From NCBI GenBank assembly GCA_965224575.1, contig CBDCZQ010000006.1, positions 1,488,001-1,552,000 of the forward strand: a stretch of DNA of 64,000 nucleotides. The letters are read 5' to 3'. Of this stretch, positions 45,547-58,121 are shown in pieces (position 1 is the first letter of the stretch; every line of letters begins with the position of its first letter). This DNA is from QPIN01 sp965224575. Its GTDB lineage: Bacteria > Pseudomonadota > Gammaproteobacteria > Methylococcales > Methylomonadaceae. A model generated the notes under the pieces. The model was given only the letters and a program-made list of their open reading frames with translations, made no database searches and was not told the origin of the DNA. Position numbers and translations under genes: made by a program.

Positions 45547-45614
45547 ACTGACAAAATTTTTTGAAAGACTCATGTACTAACCGTACACTTTGCCTTTCCA
45601 AAAACCCCGTCAGT
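45547..45614. repeat. Long imperfect palindrome in the 16S-23S spacer
   Basis: ACTGAC at one end pairs with GTCAGT at the other. Between them, TTTTTTGAAAG...GTAC and GTAC...CTTTCCAAAAA form a continued stem round TAACC. About 68 bases lie just after tRNA-Ile. It looks like a small mobile palindrome or a processing stem. Confidence 0.55.
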
Positions 45615-45792
45615 ATAAAGTTACCTATAGGTTTATTTATACGTCAAGGTAAAGTCTCGAAACAAAGCAATAAACCAAAAAAGAAAAGATTCAAGAGTAA
45701 GGTTATCTTAATTAAAGCTATAGACAGTTAAAGCTAAGATATTCAGTCCATAAAGGAAGCCTGAAAAAAGCGAATCTAAACGACCAGTTAAT

Positions 45793-45868
45793 GGGGCTAT
45801 AGCTCAGCTGGGAGAGCACCTGCCTTGCACGCAGGGGGTCAGCGGTTCGATCCCGCTTAGCTCCACCA
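45793..45868 (+). tRNA. alaT: tRNA-Ala (TGC anticodon)
   Basis: 76 bases with encoded CCA. The anticodon stem-loop CCTGCCTTGCACGCAGG carries TGC. T-loop GGTTCGATCC is standard. It is the second spacer tRNA, separated from tRNA-Ile by a longer than usual 253 bases. Confidence 0.98.
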
Positions 45869-46000
45869 TTACTTAAAAGCCGAAAGCCTAGAAATTAAGG
45901 TAAAAAGCAGAGAAAACAGAAAATACAAAAATATTAATTCAATAAGACTTGATCATTTTAAAATGAAAAGGTTTTATTGCATTAATCTTTTAAGATTAAT

Positions 46001-46013
46001 AGCTCTTTAACAA
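46001..46013 (+). promoter_or_regulatory. boxA antitermination site before 23S
   Basis: AGCTCTTTAACAA is a near-perfect boxA, located about 275 bases before the 23S 5' end. Confidence 0.8.
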
Positions 46014-46286
46014 TTAGGAAATCTGTAACTATAGTGATTATCGAAAGATGATCAAGATATTATATAAACGAGTTAAGGATTAGAAAGAATTTAGTCAAAA
46101 AGATGACTGAAGGTTAAGCGTTAAAACTTAATCATCAAAAATCTCAAAACTAAAAACCAACTAATCACTAATGAGTTCTCAAACAGAAAAAACAAGCGAA
46201 AATGTCAGCTGATACATATGGCATCAATAAAAAAGTGAAAATAAAGGCGAAAGCTATTATGGAAGCCAGACTTATTGGGGTTATAT

Positions 46287-49186
<2,900 letters not shown>

Positions 49187-49431
49187 ATAACACCCAATCG
49201 GTTTGAAAGAAGATTGGATGTTAGAGTAAGTTAAGAAAAAAACTTAACACAGCAAAGACATTACGCTTGAAAACTGAGAGAGAATATATATAACAAACAA
49301 GGTTACAGATTTCCGGATTTAGGGAAAAGTAAATAGAAGGCTAGATAGGATATATATAGCTAGTCAGGCTAGGACTAGGAACCTAAATCAATCGTTGGAA
49401 GAAATCAAAATCTCAACCAACGGCACCAGTT

Positions 49432-49550
49432 TGCTTGGTGAACATAGCGAGCGTGAACCACCCGATCCCATCCCGAACTCGGAAGTGAAACCGCTTAGCG
49501 CCGATGATAGTGTGGCAGGTTGCCATGTGAAAGTAGGGAATTGCCAGGCT
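49432..49550 (+). rRNA. rrf: 5S ribosomal RNA
   Basis: About 119 bases. TGCTTGG at the 5' end pairs with TTGCCAGGC at the 3' end. CCGATCCCATCCCGAACTCG and GAAAGTAGGGAATTGCCAGG are typical 5S segments. Confidence 0.96.
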
Positions 49551-49557
49551 TTTATTT

Positions 49558-49594
49558 AAAAAACCCAAGGTCTTTGACTTTGGGTTTTTTTTTT
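49558..49594 (+). terminator. Intrinsic terminator of the rRNA operon
   Basis: AACCCAAGGTC-TTT-GACTTTGGGTT stem followed by ten or more T residues, directly after 5S rRNA. Confidence 0.95.
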
Positions 49595-49710
49595 GCTTGA
49601 GGGAAAGGGATATTAGTCTGGCTTGGTTTGTGTCTGCTTCTTTTTTTGTTTTTTTATAACATTTAGAATTAGTTTAGGTATGATTGTCTGTAATATTCTA
49701 TTTATATTAA

Positions 49711-52590
49711 GTGAAAATTATGACACTAATTTCTATTCTTAAAAAAGAAATAGAGTTACTTCCCGAAACAGCACAACAAGGCATAATTGATTTTTTAGTT
49801 CAATTTGATGAAAAAATTAGCCAGAAACAGCGCGATAGTCTCAACACGGAAAAAATTAGTAAAACCATAGCGCATATATTTTGTTGTAGCCAATTTGTTA
49901 GAGAACAATGCTTACGTAAGCCACAAGTTTTAGTCGATTTGATACAAACGGAAGATTTGTTTTCAAATCAACGTAGAAACTATTATCAAAAAGCAATTCA
50001 TCTAGATTCAATTGATACTGAAGCAGTGTTAATGACACAGCTGAGGCAGTTCAGAAATAGAGAAATGATTCGTATTGCCTGGAGAGACCTTGCTGGATGG
50101 GCTGAATTAAATGAAACATTACATGACCTCACTGTTCTTGCAGAAACATGTATTCAACTAGCGCTGGACTTCCTATTTCAACAAGCTTGTATTCGTAGAG
50201 GAGTGCCTCGTTTAAAAGATGGAACAGCAATAAATATAGTTGTTTTAGGAATGGGTAAACTCGGTGCTTGGGAGCTTAATTATTCTTCTGATATTGATTT
50301 GATTTTTGCTTATACAGAAGATGGTGTACTAGATGACCGAAAACAAACAACTTATGGCGAATTTTTTTCTCGAATTTGTCGCTCTTTGATTAAAGTGTTA
50401 GATGAAGTGACTATTGATGGCTTTGTTTTTAGAACTGATGTGCGTTTACGCCCATTTGGAGAAAGTGGCCCAATTATCATGACGTTTGATGGGTTAGAAA
50501 ATTATTACATGACTCAAGCCAGGGAATGGGAGCGTTATGCAATGATAAAAGCACGACAAGTAGCTGGTGATTTTAATAGTGGGAAAAAACTGGCTGCTAT
50601 GATCAAGCCATTTGTTTATCGACGCTATTTAGATTATGGTGCTTTTGAAGAACTTCGATCATTAAAATATCAGATTACACAAGAACTAAAACGGAAAGAA
50701 CGCATGGAAAACGTTAAGTTGGGTCCTGGTGGAATCAGAGAAATTGAATTTATTGGTCAGGCTTTTCAGTTAATACGCGGTGGGCATAAGGCCGAACTAC
50801 AGCAAAGACAAATTTTAAAAATACTATCAGCACTGGAAAATTTAGGTTTGATGGTAAAAAGTGATGTCAAAATTTTACGCTTTGCCTATGAGTTTTTACG
50901 AAAGGTAGAAAATCATATTCAACAATATCAGGATAAACAAGTACATGATTTACCACTTGATAATGAAGTGCGAGCTATTTTAGCCCATTCAATGGGCTAT
51001 TCTGGTTGGCTATCATTTAAGCAAGCTCTTGATAAAATAAGAACAGATGTTCATGCTATTTTTGATACAGTTTTTTCTGTTTCTGAAGAAGAACAAAGTT
51101 TGAAAAAATCAGATTTAATATGGATAAGTAATGACGATAAAGAGCTACTATTGGACTACCTAAAAGATTATGGGTTTGTTCATTGTGTAGATACTTTATC
51201 TTTTATTAAAAACTTTAAAAAAGCTCCTGCTGTAATGCGAATGTCTACAAAAGGTGCTGCTGTGTTAGATCGTTTAATTCCCATTGTAATTGAAGGAGTA
51301 CAGCAAGCTGAGAATCAGGATGAAACCTTAAGGCGGATACTGGTTCTATTTGAAGCCGTAGTTGGAAGGAATGTCTATTTATCATTGTTAGCAGAAAACC
51401 CTGATGCACTTAAACAACTGATTACTCTATCATCTGCTAGTCCTTGGATTTGTGAATATTTAGCTCTATATCCAGTTTTATTTGACGAATTGCTTGATTC
51501 TCGCTCTTTATATGAACCTTTAAAGAAACAAGAATTAGTAGAAAAATTAGATTGTGAGCTAAAAAAGGTTGATAAGTTAGATGTAGAACAGCTTATGATT
51601 CAACTTAGACAATTTAAACATCTTAATGTATTAAGGGTTGCAGCAGCAGATATAATTAGTGTAATTCCATTAACAGTGGTTAGTGACTATTTAACGTGTA
51701 TAGCTGAAGTAATTCTTGAGCAAGTTGTAGATCGAGTCTGGAAAATACTGACAGATAAGCACGGATACCCACCGAATGTAAATGATGCTGTTAAAGGATT
51801 TGCAATATTAGGATTGGGTAAACTTGGCGGATTAGAGTTAGGTTATGGTTCTGATTTAGATATGGTGTTTTTATATAATAGCGAAGATGTCTATGCAATG
51901 TCAGATGGTAATAAACCTCTGAGTTGTACGCAGTTTTATGTACGATTGGCACAAAAAATTAGGCATGTTTTGGATACTAAGATGTTGTCAGGACGGTTAT
52001 ATGAAGTTGATTTACGTTTAAGACCTAGTGGTGATTCTGGTTTATTAGCCACTCATATTAACAAATATGAAGAATATTTAAAAAATGAAGCTTGGACATG
52101 GGAGCATCAAGCTTTAGTTAGAGGACGTTTTGTTGCTGGAGACTCTCAATTAAAGCATCAATTCAAGCAAATACGACAGCGAGTTCTAGCCTTGCCTCGG
52201 CAGCCCGATGATTTAAAAAAAGAAGTTAGAGAAATGCGTGAAAAAATGCGTGAAAACTTTGCACCTAAAGATACAACTGTTTTTAACTTAAAACATAGTA
52301 AAGGTGGTATTGCTGATATTGAGTTTATAGTACAATTTGGCATATTGGCAAATGCTTCAAAAAATAGTGATCTTGCAACTTATACTGATACTATAAGATT
52401 GTTAGATGGATTAGTGGGTCAGGGTTTTATATCGAAAGACAATGCAATATTACTTCAAAATGCATTTTGTCAATATCGAGATTATGGGCATAGACAAGTT
52501 ATACAAGGAAGGCCAGCAGAAGCTACAAGTGGTCAATTTGTAGAAATAAGATCCCAAGTCAAGCAGTTATGGCATGATTTTATGGATTAG
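49711..52590 (+). CDS. glnE: Bifunctional glutamine synthetase adenylyltransferase/deadenylase
   Basis: 959 residues, the full length of GlnE. There are two nucleotidyltransferase domains. The N-terminal one has GMGKLGAWELNYSSDIDLIF (about residue 180, the deadenylylation half). The C-terminal one has GLGKLGGLELGYGSDLDMVF (about residue 700, the adenylylation half). Regulatory helices, including GPGGIREIEFIGQAFQ and KGGIADIEFIVQF, lie between and after. It controls glutamine synthetase with PII in the cytoplasm. The start is a GTG at 49711, with an alternative ATG at 49720; neither has a strong ribosome site. It leads the glnE-ilvE-waaF-waaC order known from Pseudomonas. Confidence 0.96.
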   Translation: MKIMTLISILKKEIELLPETAQQGIIDFLVQFDEKISQKQRDSLNTEKISKTIAHIFCCSQFVREQCLRKPQVLVDLIQTEDLFSNQRRNYYQKAIHLDSIDTEAVLMTQLRQFRNREMIRIAWRDLAGWAELNETLHDLTVLAETCIQLALDFLFQQACIRRGVPRLKDGTAINIVVLGMGKLGAWELNYSSDIDLIFAYTEDGVLDDRKQTTYGEFFSRICRSLIKVLDEVTIDGFVFRTDVRLRPFGESGPIIMTFDGLENYYMTQAREWERYAMIKARQVAGDFNSGKKLAAMIKPFVYRRYLDYGAFEELRSLKYQITQELKRKERMENVKLGPGGIREIEFIGQAFQLIRGGHKAELQQRQILKILSALENLGLMVKSDVKILRFAYEFLRKVENHIQQYQDKQVHDLPLDNEVRAILAHSMGYSGWLSFKQALDKIRTDVHAIFDTVFSVSEEEQSLKKSDLIWISNDDKELLLDYLKDYGFVHCVDTLSFIKNFKKAPAVMRMSTKGAAVLDRLIPIVIEGVQQAENQDETLRRILVLFEAVVGRNVYLSLLAENPDALKQLITLSSASPWICEYLALYPVLFDELLDSRSLYEPLKKQELVEKLDCELKKVDKLDVEQLMIQLRQFKHLNVLRVAAADIISVIPLTVVSDYLTCIAEVILEQVVDRVWKILTDKHGYPPNVNDAVKGFAILGLGKLGGLELGYGSDLDMVFLYNSEDVYAMSDGNKPLSCTQFYVRLAQKIRHVLDTKMLSGRLYEVDLRLRPSGDSGLLATHINKYEEYLKNEAWTWEHQALVRGRFVAGDSQLKHQFKQIRQRVLALPRQPDDLKKEVREMREKMRENFAPKDTTVFNLKHSKGGIADIEFIVQFGILANASKNSDLATYTDTIRLLDGLVGQGFISKDNAILLQNAFCQYRDYGHRQVIQGRPAEATSGQFVEIRSQVKQLWHDFMD

Positions 52591-52672
52591 ATTTGTCTTA
52601 TATAACATGGTTTAAAAAGTTCTTAAGATAAATAAATTAAACAAAACGAATTAATAAAGTAGGCAGCAATAA

Positions 52673-53599
52673 ATGATGACAATGGATGATAGAGACGGAG
52701 TAATTTGGATGGATGGAGAATGGGTTGAGTGGCGAGAGGCAAAAGTTCACGTGTTAACTCATACTTTACATTATGGTGCTGGTGTTTTTGAAGGCTTACG
52801 TGCCTATCATGCGGAACAAGGAACGGCGATATTCAAATTACATGAACATACTGATAGACTCTTTCGTTCTGCTCATATTTTAAATATGACAATCCCTTTT
52901 AGTAAAGATGAGATTAATAAGGCTCATCGTGAAGCGATTGCAAAAAATAATCTTGATAGTGGATATATTCGTAGCATGTGTTTTTATGGTTCAGAAGGAA
53001 TGGGATTACGTGCTGATAATTTGAAAGTTCATGTCATGATTGCTGGATGGGAATGGGGCGCTTATTTGGGGGCTGAAAGTATGGAAAAAGGAATTAGAAT
53101 AAGAACATCCTCATATACTAGGAACCATGTAAATAGCACAATGTGTAAAGCTAAAGCTAATGGAAATTACATTAACTCAATTTTGGCCTTACAAGAAGCA
53201 TTATCGACTGGTTATGATGAAGCCTTATTACTTGATCATGAAGGGTTTGTAGCCGAAGGAAGCGGTGAGAACTTGTTTATTGTAAGAAATAAAAAGTTGT
53301 TTACACCAGAAACTACATCAGCACTTGAGGGAATTACTCGAGATACTCTTATTACCATTGCTCGTGAGCAGGGGTTTGAAGTAATTGAGAAACGTATTTC
53401 ACGTGATGAAGTCTATGTTGCTGATGAAGCATTTTTTACGGGTTCAGCTGCAGAAGTGACGCCAATTAGAGAATATGATGGACGAGTTATCGGGGACGGT
53501 ACACGAGGATCTATTACAGAAAAATTACAAACTCTTTATTTTGATTATGTTCATGGGCGTAGAGATGACCATCAGGAATGGTTAAGCTACGTTTCTTAA
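52673..53599 (+). CDS. ilvE: Branched-chain amino acid aminotransferase
   Basis: 308 residues, class IV PLP-dependent fold. It contains VWMDGEWVEWREAKVHVLTHTLHYGAGVFEGLRAY as separate conserved blocks, RNHVNSTMCKAKANGNYINS with the PLP-binding Lys (about residue 160), and EALLLDHEGFVAEGSGENLF. It makes valine, leucine and isoleucine by transamination with glutamate. Start ATG 52673 follows GGCAGCAATAA; an alternative is ATG at 52682. The adjoining ilvA provides the isoleucine precursor. Confidence 0.95.
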   Translation: MMTMDDRDGVIWMDGEWVEWREAKVHVLTHTLHYGAGVFEGLRAYHAEQGTAIFKLHEHTDRLFRSAHILNMTIPFSKDEINKAHREAIAKNNLDSGYIRSMCFYGSEGMGLRADNLKVHVMIAGWEWGAYLGAESMEKGIRIRTSSYTRNHVNSTMCKAKANGNYINSILALQEALSTGYDEALLLDHEGFVAEGSGENLFIVRNKKLFTPETTSALEGITRDTLITIAREQGFEVIEKRISRDEVYVADEAFFTGSAAEVTPIREYDGRVIGDGTRGSITEKLQTLYFDYVHGRRDDHQEWLSYVS

Positions 53600-53611
53600 A
53601 ATTTTTTTAAA

Positions 53612-54640
53612 GTGTCTTTAAGCAAACATAATAAAATATTAATCATCGGGCCTTCATGGGTTGGTGATATGGTCATGGCACAAAGTTTATTCATGACGCT
53701 TAAAAACCGTGATGGCAACTGTCAAATTGATGTTTTGGCTCCGAAGTGGTCATTTCCATTACTGGAAAGAATGCCTCAGATAACAAAAGCATTTGCTATG
53801 CCACTGCTACATGGTCAGTTTGGTCTGTCTGAACGATTCTCACTGGGTGAAAAATTGCGTTCAAGTCGTTATGACCAAGTGATTGTATTGCCTAATTCCT
53901 GGAAGTCAGCACTTATTCCCTTTTTTGCACATATTCCTTTGCGGACAGGCTATTTAGGAGAAATGCGTTGGGGGCTATTAAATGATGCTCGAAAACTAGA
54001 TAAAGAAGTTTTAACCATGACGGTGCAACGGTTTGTTTCTTTAGGCTTGCCAATAAATTCGAAACAACCTCCTGATTATTCTGTTCCTAAATTAAAAATA
54101 GATTTAGATAAACAAAAGGAGGTTACTGAAAAATTTCAATTAAATTTATCTGGTAATAAGGTGTTGGCATTATGTCCCGGAGCTGAATATGGTGCTGCAA
54201 AACGGTGGCCTGCTCAGCATTATGCCGCTGTGGCAAGACAAAAAGTTGCACAAGGGTGGTCTGTGTGGATATTCGGTTCGGAAAAAGATCAGTCGGCTGC
54301 TGAACAAATTAACCTGCTAACAGCTAAAACATGTCAGGATTTTAGTGGAAAAACATCATTGGCCGAAGCTATTGATTTAATGTCGCTAGCTGATATAGTC
54401 GTTTCTAATGATTCTGGTCTAATGCATGTTGCAGCAGCACTTAATAAAAAATTGATTGCTATTTATGGTTCATCAGACTCAGGTTTTACTCCACCTTTAA
54501 ATAGAGACTCTACAATAATGGAGTTGAATCTGGATTGCTCTCCTTGTTTTAAAAGGGAATGCCCTTTAGAGCATACCAAATGTTTAACAGATATTCGTCC
54601 TCAACATGTATTGGCGAAAATTGATTCATATTCAATATGA
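53612..54640 (+). CDS. waaF: ADP-heptose:LPS heptosyltransferase II
   Basis: 342 residues from a GTG start (53612). ILIIGPSWVGDMVMAQSLF is the WaaF N-terminal nucleotide-sugar signature. CPGAEYGAAKRWPAQHYA and IVVSNDSGLMHVAAALNKK mark the second GT9 domain. LDCSPCFKRECPLEHTKCL near the C-terminus is the WaaF Cys motif. It adds the second heptose of the LPS inner core. It overlaps waaC by four bases. Confidence 0.95.
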   Translation: MSLSKHNKILIIGPSWVGDMVMAQSLFMTLKNRDGNCQIDVLAPKWSFPLLERMPQITKAFAMPLLHGQFGLSERFSLGEKLRSSRYDQVIVLPNSWKSALIPFFAHIPLRTGYLGEMRWGLLNDARKLDKEVLTMTVQRFVSLGLPINSKQPPDYSVPKLKIDLDKQKEVTEKFQLNLSGNKVLALCPGAEYGAAKRWPAQHYAAVARQKVAQGWSVWIFGSEKDQSAAEQINLLTAKTCQDFSGKTSLAEAIDLMSLADIVVSNDSGLMHVAAALNKKLIAIYGSSDSGFTPPLNRDSTIMELNLDCSPCFKRECPLEHTKCLTDIRPQHVLAKIDSYSI

Positions 54641-55644
54641 AAATTGCCATTGTTAAACTTTCTGCCTTAGGAGATATAGTTCATGCAATGGTTGCATTAC
54701 AATTTATAAAGCAAGCTTTTCCTCAGATTATAATTGACTGGGTAGTAGAAGAAAGGTTTTCAGGTGTTCTACATGAGAATCCAGATATAAACCAAATTTT
54801 TACGGTTAATATAAAATCCCTGAAACAGAATAAAAATCATTTTTTTAAAGAATTTAGGCATATCAAAAGCTTCTCTAAAAACAATTATGACCTAGTAATT
54901 GATGCACAAGGGCTATTAAAATCGTCCATCATTGCAAGGATAATATCCTCTCAAACAGTGGGTTTTGATAAGTATTCTGCTCGTGAAAGGGTGGCAGCCT
55001 TGTTCTATGTAAAGAAAGTATCATGTCCTTATGATATTAATACAATTGATAGAAATGTAACTGTTATTGCACAACCTTTAGGATTAGAAATCAGTAAGGA
55101 ACAAATTCTAGACAAAAAACCTTTCCTTTTTTATAAAGATTGGGATAGCGCATTAGGTGAATATTACTCTAAAGATAGAGCGAATATAATTTTTGTGATT
55201 GGTTCTACTTGGCCAAGTCGTAACTATCCAAAAGAAAAATATTTAAAGGTAATAAAAGAATTAAATACACAAAGCTTGATCATTTGGGGAAATGATCAAG
55301 AAAAAAAAGATGCGGATTGGATTGCTGAAAGAACAGAAAAGGCAAAAATATTACCAAAGTTAAATTTTAACAACCTTAAAGCCGCTTTAGCTCACTCAGA
55401 CCTGGTTATTGGCAATGACACTGGGCCAACGCATATGGCTTGGGGGTTAAATAAACCCTCTATTACTCTGTTCGGGCCAACACCTGTTAGCCGAGTTTAT
55501 CAAACTAATATCAACAAAGTTTTAAAGTCTTCTTCTATTGTTAACCCATCTATATTAGATAAAAATGATTTTTCTATTCAAGAAATAAATGAAAATGAGA
55601 TTATTGAATTAGCACACTTATTACTAAGGAATACGTATGCATAA
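54637..55644 (+). CDS. waaC: ADP-heptose:LPS heptosyltransferase I
   Basis: 335 residues. MKIAIVKLSALGDIVHAMVALQFIKQ is the WaaC N-terminus, WVVEERFSGVLHENPDI follows, and HSDLVIGNDTGPTHMAWGLN with ITLFGPTPVSRVYQTN marks the C-terminal GT9 domain. It attaches the first heptose to Kdo of lipid A. The start lies four bases inside waaF (ATGA). Its composition is more AT-rich than waaF. waaG/waaP, which follow in Pseudomonas, are absent here. Confidence 0.94.
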   Translation: MKIAIVKLSALGDIVHAMVALQFIKQAFPQIIIDWVVEERFSGVLHENPDINQIFTVNIKSLKQNKNHFFKEFRHIKSFSKNNYDLVIDAQGLLKSSIIARIISSQTVGFDKYSARERVAALFYVKKVSCPYDINTIDRNVTVIAQPLGLEISKEQILDKKPFLFYKDWDSALGEYYSKDRANIIFVIGSTWPSRNYPKEKYLKVIKELNTQSLIIWGNDQEKKDADWIAERTEKAKILPKLNFNNLKAALAHSDLVIGNDTGPTHMAWGLNKPSITLFGPTPVSRVYQTNINKVLKSSSIVNPSILDKNDFSIQEINENEIIELAHLLLRNTYA

Positions 55645-55691
55645 TTTATTTAATACCTATTTTTAAATAGGATTTTGGTCGTTTTATTTTT

Positions 55692-57212
55692 ATGATTCAT
55701 AAATATATAGAAAGAATACTAAGAGCAAAAGTATACGATGTGGCAGTAGAAACCCCGTTAGATTTTGCTAAGACATTATCCGCTCGTATGGGTAATGATA
55801 TTTATTTGAAAAGAGAGGATTTGCAATCAGTTTTTTCATTTAAATTAAGAGGGGCTTATAACAAAATAGCTTCTTTAACTAAGGACGAACGAAAAAAAGG
55901 AGTTATTGCTGCCTCAGCAGGGAATCATGCTCAAGGTGTTGCTTTATCAGCTAATAAGTTAGGTATTAATTCAATGATTGTTATGCCTGTGACTACGCCT
56001 GAAATTAAAGTTAAAGCTGTACAAGCATGGGGAGCAAAAATAGTTTTATTTGGCGACTCTTACGACGAAGCTTTAGCCCACGCAGAAGAGATAAAACAAG
56101 ACCAAGGACTGATCTTTATACATCCTTACGATGATCCTGATGTGATTGCAGGGCAAGGTACCATTGGAATGGAAATACTTCAACAGCGGGCTGGAGTCAT
56201 TGAAGCGATTTTTGTTCCAGTTGGAGGAGGGGGCTTAATTTCTGGGATTGCTGCATATGTCAAATTTGTAAGGCCAGAGATTAAAATTATTGGTGTGGAA
56301 CCTGATGATGCGGATTGTTTAAATCAAGCTTTGGTTGCAAAACGACGGATAACTATTAAGCAAGTTGGACTTTTTGCTGATGGCGTTGCTGTTAAACAGA
56401 TTGGTAAAGAGCCTTTTAAATTAGCTCAAAAATATGTTGATGATGTAATTACTGTCAGTACAGATGAAATTTGTGCTGCAATTAAAGATATTTTTGATGA
56501 TACGCGATCGGTTGCTGAGCCAGCAGGCGCATTAGCTATTGCCGGATTAAAAAAATATGTTGAACAGAATAAAAGTAAAGGACAAAGCTTAATAGCAATA
56601 GAAAGTGGTGCTAATGTTAATTTTGATAGATTACGCTATGTTGCAGAGCGGACTTTAGTCGGAGAACATAAAGAAATTTTATTGGCAGTTACAGTGCCAG
56701 AGGTTCCTGGAAGTTTTTTGAAATTTTGTAAATCATTAGGTAAACGTAATATTACGGAGTTTAATTATCGTTATTTCGATAATAAAATGGCAAGAGTTTT
56801 TGTTGGAATAAGTTGTAGTGGAAAAACATCTGATCGTGATGATTTGATTTTCCATATTGAAAACAAGGGTCTTTCAGTAATAGATTTGACGTTGAATGAG
56901 TTAGCTAAGGATCATGTGCGATATATGGTTGGAGGTCACCCACATCAATGTCTTGGCGAGATAGTTTATAGTATACAGTTTCCAGAAAGACCGGGCGCTT
57001 TATTAAAATTTTTATCTTCTTTAGGAAGTCGTTGGAACATAAGCATGTTTCATTATAGAAATCATGGTGCTGCATTTGGAAAAGTGTTGTTGGGTGTACA
57101 AATGCCTCAATCTGAAAAAAGAGATTTTCAGCAAAGCCTTAATGAATTAGGTTTTGAGTATCAAGAAGAAACAAAAAATCCAGCATATAATATATTTCTA
57201 GGAGGTATGTAA
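55692..57212 (+). CDS. ilvA: Threonine ammonia-lyase, biosynthetic
   Basis: 506 residues. It has a catalytic PLP domain with the Lys in VFSFKLRGAYNKIA (about residue 57), ASAGNHAQGVALSA, and the tetra-Gly loop PVGGGGLISGIAAY. Two C-terminal ACT-like regulatory domains follow (about residues 330-500, VTVPEVPGSFLKFCK and IQFPERPGALLKFLS). This two-ACT form is the isoleucine-inhibited biosynthetic enzyme, converting threonine to 2-oxobutanoate. It is convergent with the 6S RNA gene, ending 33 bases from it. Confidence 0.96.
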   Translation: MIHKYIERILRAKVYDVAVETPLDFAKTLSARMGNDIYLKREDLQSVFSFKLRGAYNKIASLTKDERKKGVIAASAGNHAQGVALSANKLGINSMIVMPVTTPEIKVKAVQAWGAKIVLFGDSYDEALAHAEEIKQDQGLIFIHPYDDPDVIAGQGTIGMEILQQRAGVIEAIFVPVGGGGLISGIAAYVKFVRPEIKIIGVEPDDADCLNQALVAKRRITIKQVGLFADGVAVKQIGKEPFKLAQKYVDDVITVSTDEICAAIKDIFDDTRSVAEPAGALAIAGLKKYVEQNKSKGQSLIAIESGANVNFDRLRYVAERTLVGEHKEILLAVTVPEVPGSFLKFCKSLGKRNITEFNYRYFDNKMARVFVGISCSGKTSDRDDLIFHIENKGLSVIDLTLNELAKDHVRYMVGGHPHQCLGEIVYSIQFPERPGALLKFLSSLGSRWNISMFHYRNHGAAFGKVLLGVQMPQSEKRDFQQSLNELGFEYQEETKNPAYNIFLGGM

Positions 57213-57244
57213 AGAGGGTGTGCTAATAAGGAAAGGGATAAAAA

Positions 57245-57423
57245 GTATCTCCCATTTACGCCGTCTCGTACCTTCGTCCTTGAACCGGAGGTTCAAGTGG
57301 AGGCTTCATCAATAAATCAGGCTTCCCATCTAAAACGGGCTTGCACACCAATACAGAGTCTACTTCCTAGGTAAAAACAGGTTCAGGAAACACCCAGCAC
57401 TAATCGAACGTTACAGGAGATAC
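57245..57423 (-). ncRNA. ssrS: 6S RNA
   Basis: 179 nt on the minus strand. The 5' end GTATCTCC pairs exactly with the 3' end GGAGATAC, closing a long irregular hairpin. Within it, the 3' arm contains CACTTGAACC-TCC-GGTTCAAGG, matching the conserved TTGAACC...GGTTCAAG helix of gammaproteobacterial 6S RNA. Length is standard. The gene starts 11 bases after the zapA stop codon on the same strand, the conserved zapA-ssrS arrangement. The RNA mimics an open promoter and binds sigma-70 RNA polymerase in stationary phase. TTTTTAT follows the 3' end. Confidence 0.93.
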
Positions 57424-57433
57424 AGTACATATT

Positions 57434-57748
57434 CTAGCTGGATTTTGGTATTTTTAAAGTATTTTCTATTTTATGACGTAAATTTGCTAACTGACTAGTG
57501 ATGTCTTTTTCTTCTGTTGCTGGGCTAGTCTTTGGTTCGCGTAGATCATGTGTCAAATTTAATGCGGCCATTACAGCTATTCTATCTGCCCCTGTGACTT
57601 TTCCAGAGTCCCGTATTTTGCGCATTTGTTCATCAAGCTCTTGAGCTGATTGCATTAATGTTTCCTGTTCTTCTTCAGAACAAACAACTTTATAATCTTT
57701 GCCTAAGATTTTGATAGAAACGGGTTGTATTTTTGAGTTACCACTCAT
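57434..57748 (-). CDS. zapA: Cell division protein ZapA
   Basis: 104 residues, standard size. It begins SGNSKIQPVSIKILGKDYKVVC and has EEQETLMQSAQELDEQMRKIRDSGKVTGADRIAVMAALNLTHDL, the ZapA core, then a C-terminal coiled coil. ZapA bundles FtsZ filaments at the division ring. Its start overlaps the small coiled-coil gene upstream by four bases, and 6S RNA follows directly; together they likely form one transcript. Confidence 0.95.
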   Translation of the reverse strand: MSGNSKIQPVSIKILGKDYKVVCSEEEQETLMQSAQELDEQMRKIRDSGKVTGADRIAVMAALNLTHDLREPKTSPATEEKDITSQLANLRHKIENTLKIPKSS

Positions 57749-57972
57749 GATCTATGTTCCATAGATTTTAAGCGAGTAATCATGGCTTCAACTCTAATTC
57801 TAGCTAAAGTGGTTTTTTCCAGTAGTTTGGCTTTTTCTTTAACCAGTTCATCTTGCTTGGTTTTTAAACTGCTATTTTCATTTTCTACTGAGTGGTATTT
57901 GTCAATGAGTGTATCAAGCTTATTTTCCAGCTCTTTTAATTCAGTTGATGTTTCTTTTGATAAATTGGACAT
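57745..57972 (-). CDS. Small coiled-coil protein upstream of zapA (ZapB-like, TIGR02449 type)
   Basis: 75 residues, nearly all predicted coiled coil: LKELENKLDTLIDKYHSVENENSSLKTK in heptads, then LARIRVEAMITRLKSME. Size, position directly before zapA and the RVEAMITRLK ending match the TIGR02449 family. Its coiled-coil design is like ZapB, a Z-ring protein, but homology to E. coli ZapB is not shown. It overlaps zapA by ATGA and is divergent from ygfB. Confidence 0.8.
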   Translation of the reverse strand: MSNLSKETSTELKELENKLDTLIDKYHSVENENSSLKTKQDELVKEKAKLLEKTTLARIRVEAMITRLKSMEHRS

Positions 57973-58121
57973 AACTTATATTTGAATGTAATTAAAACGA
58001 CTTCTGATAACACTGATAGAAATAGTATTGCTATACAATCATTCTTGAATTTATTAATTTCAGTCATTATTATAATAATGGTAGCATAAGCAGTATATTT
58101 TTTTAGGTTTATCACAAAATT

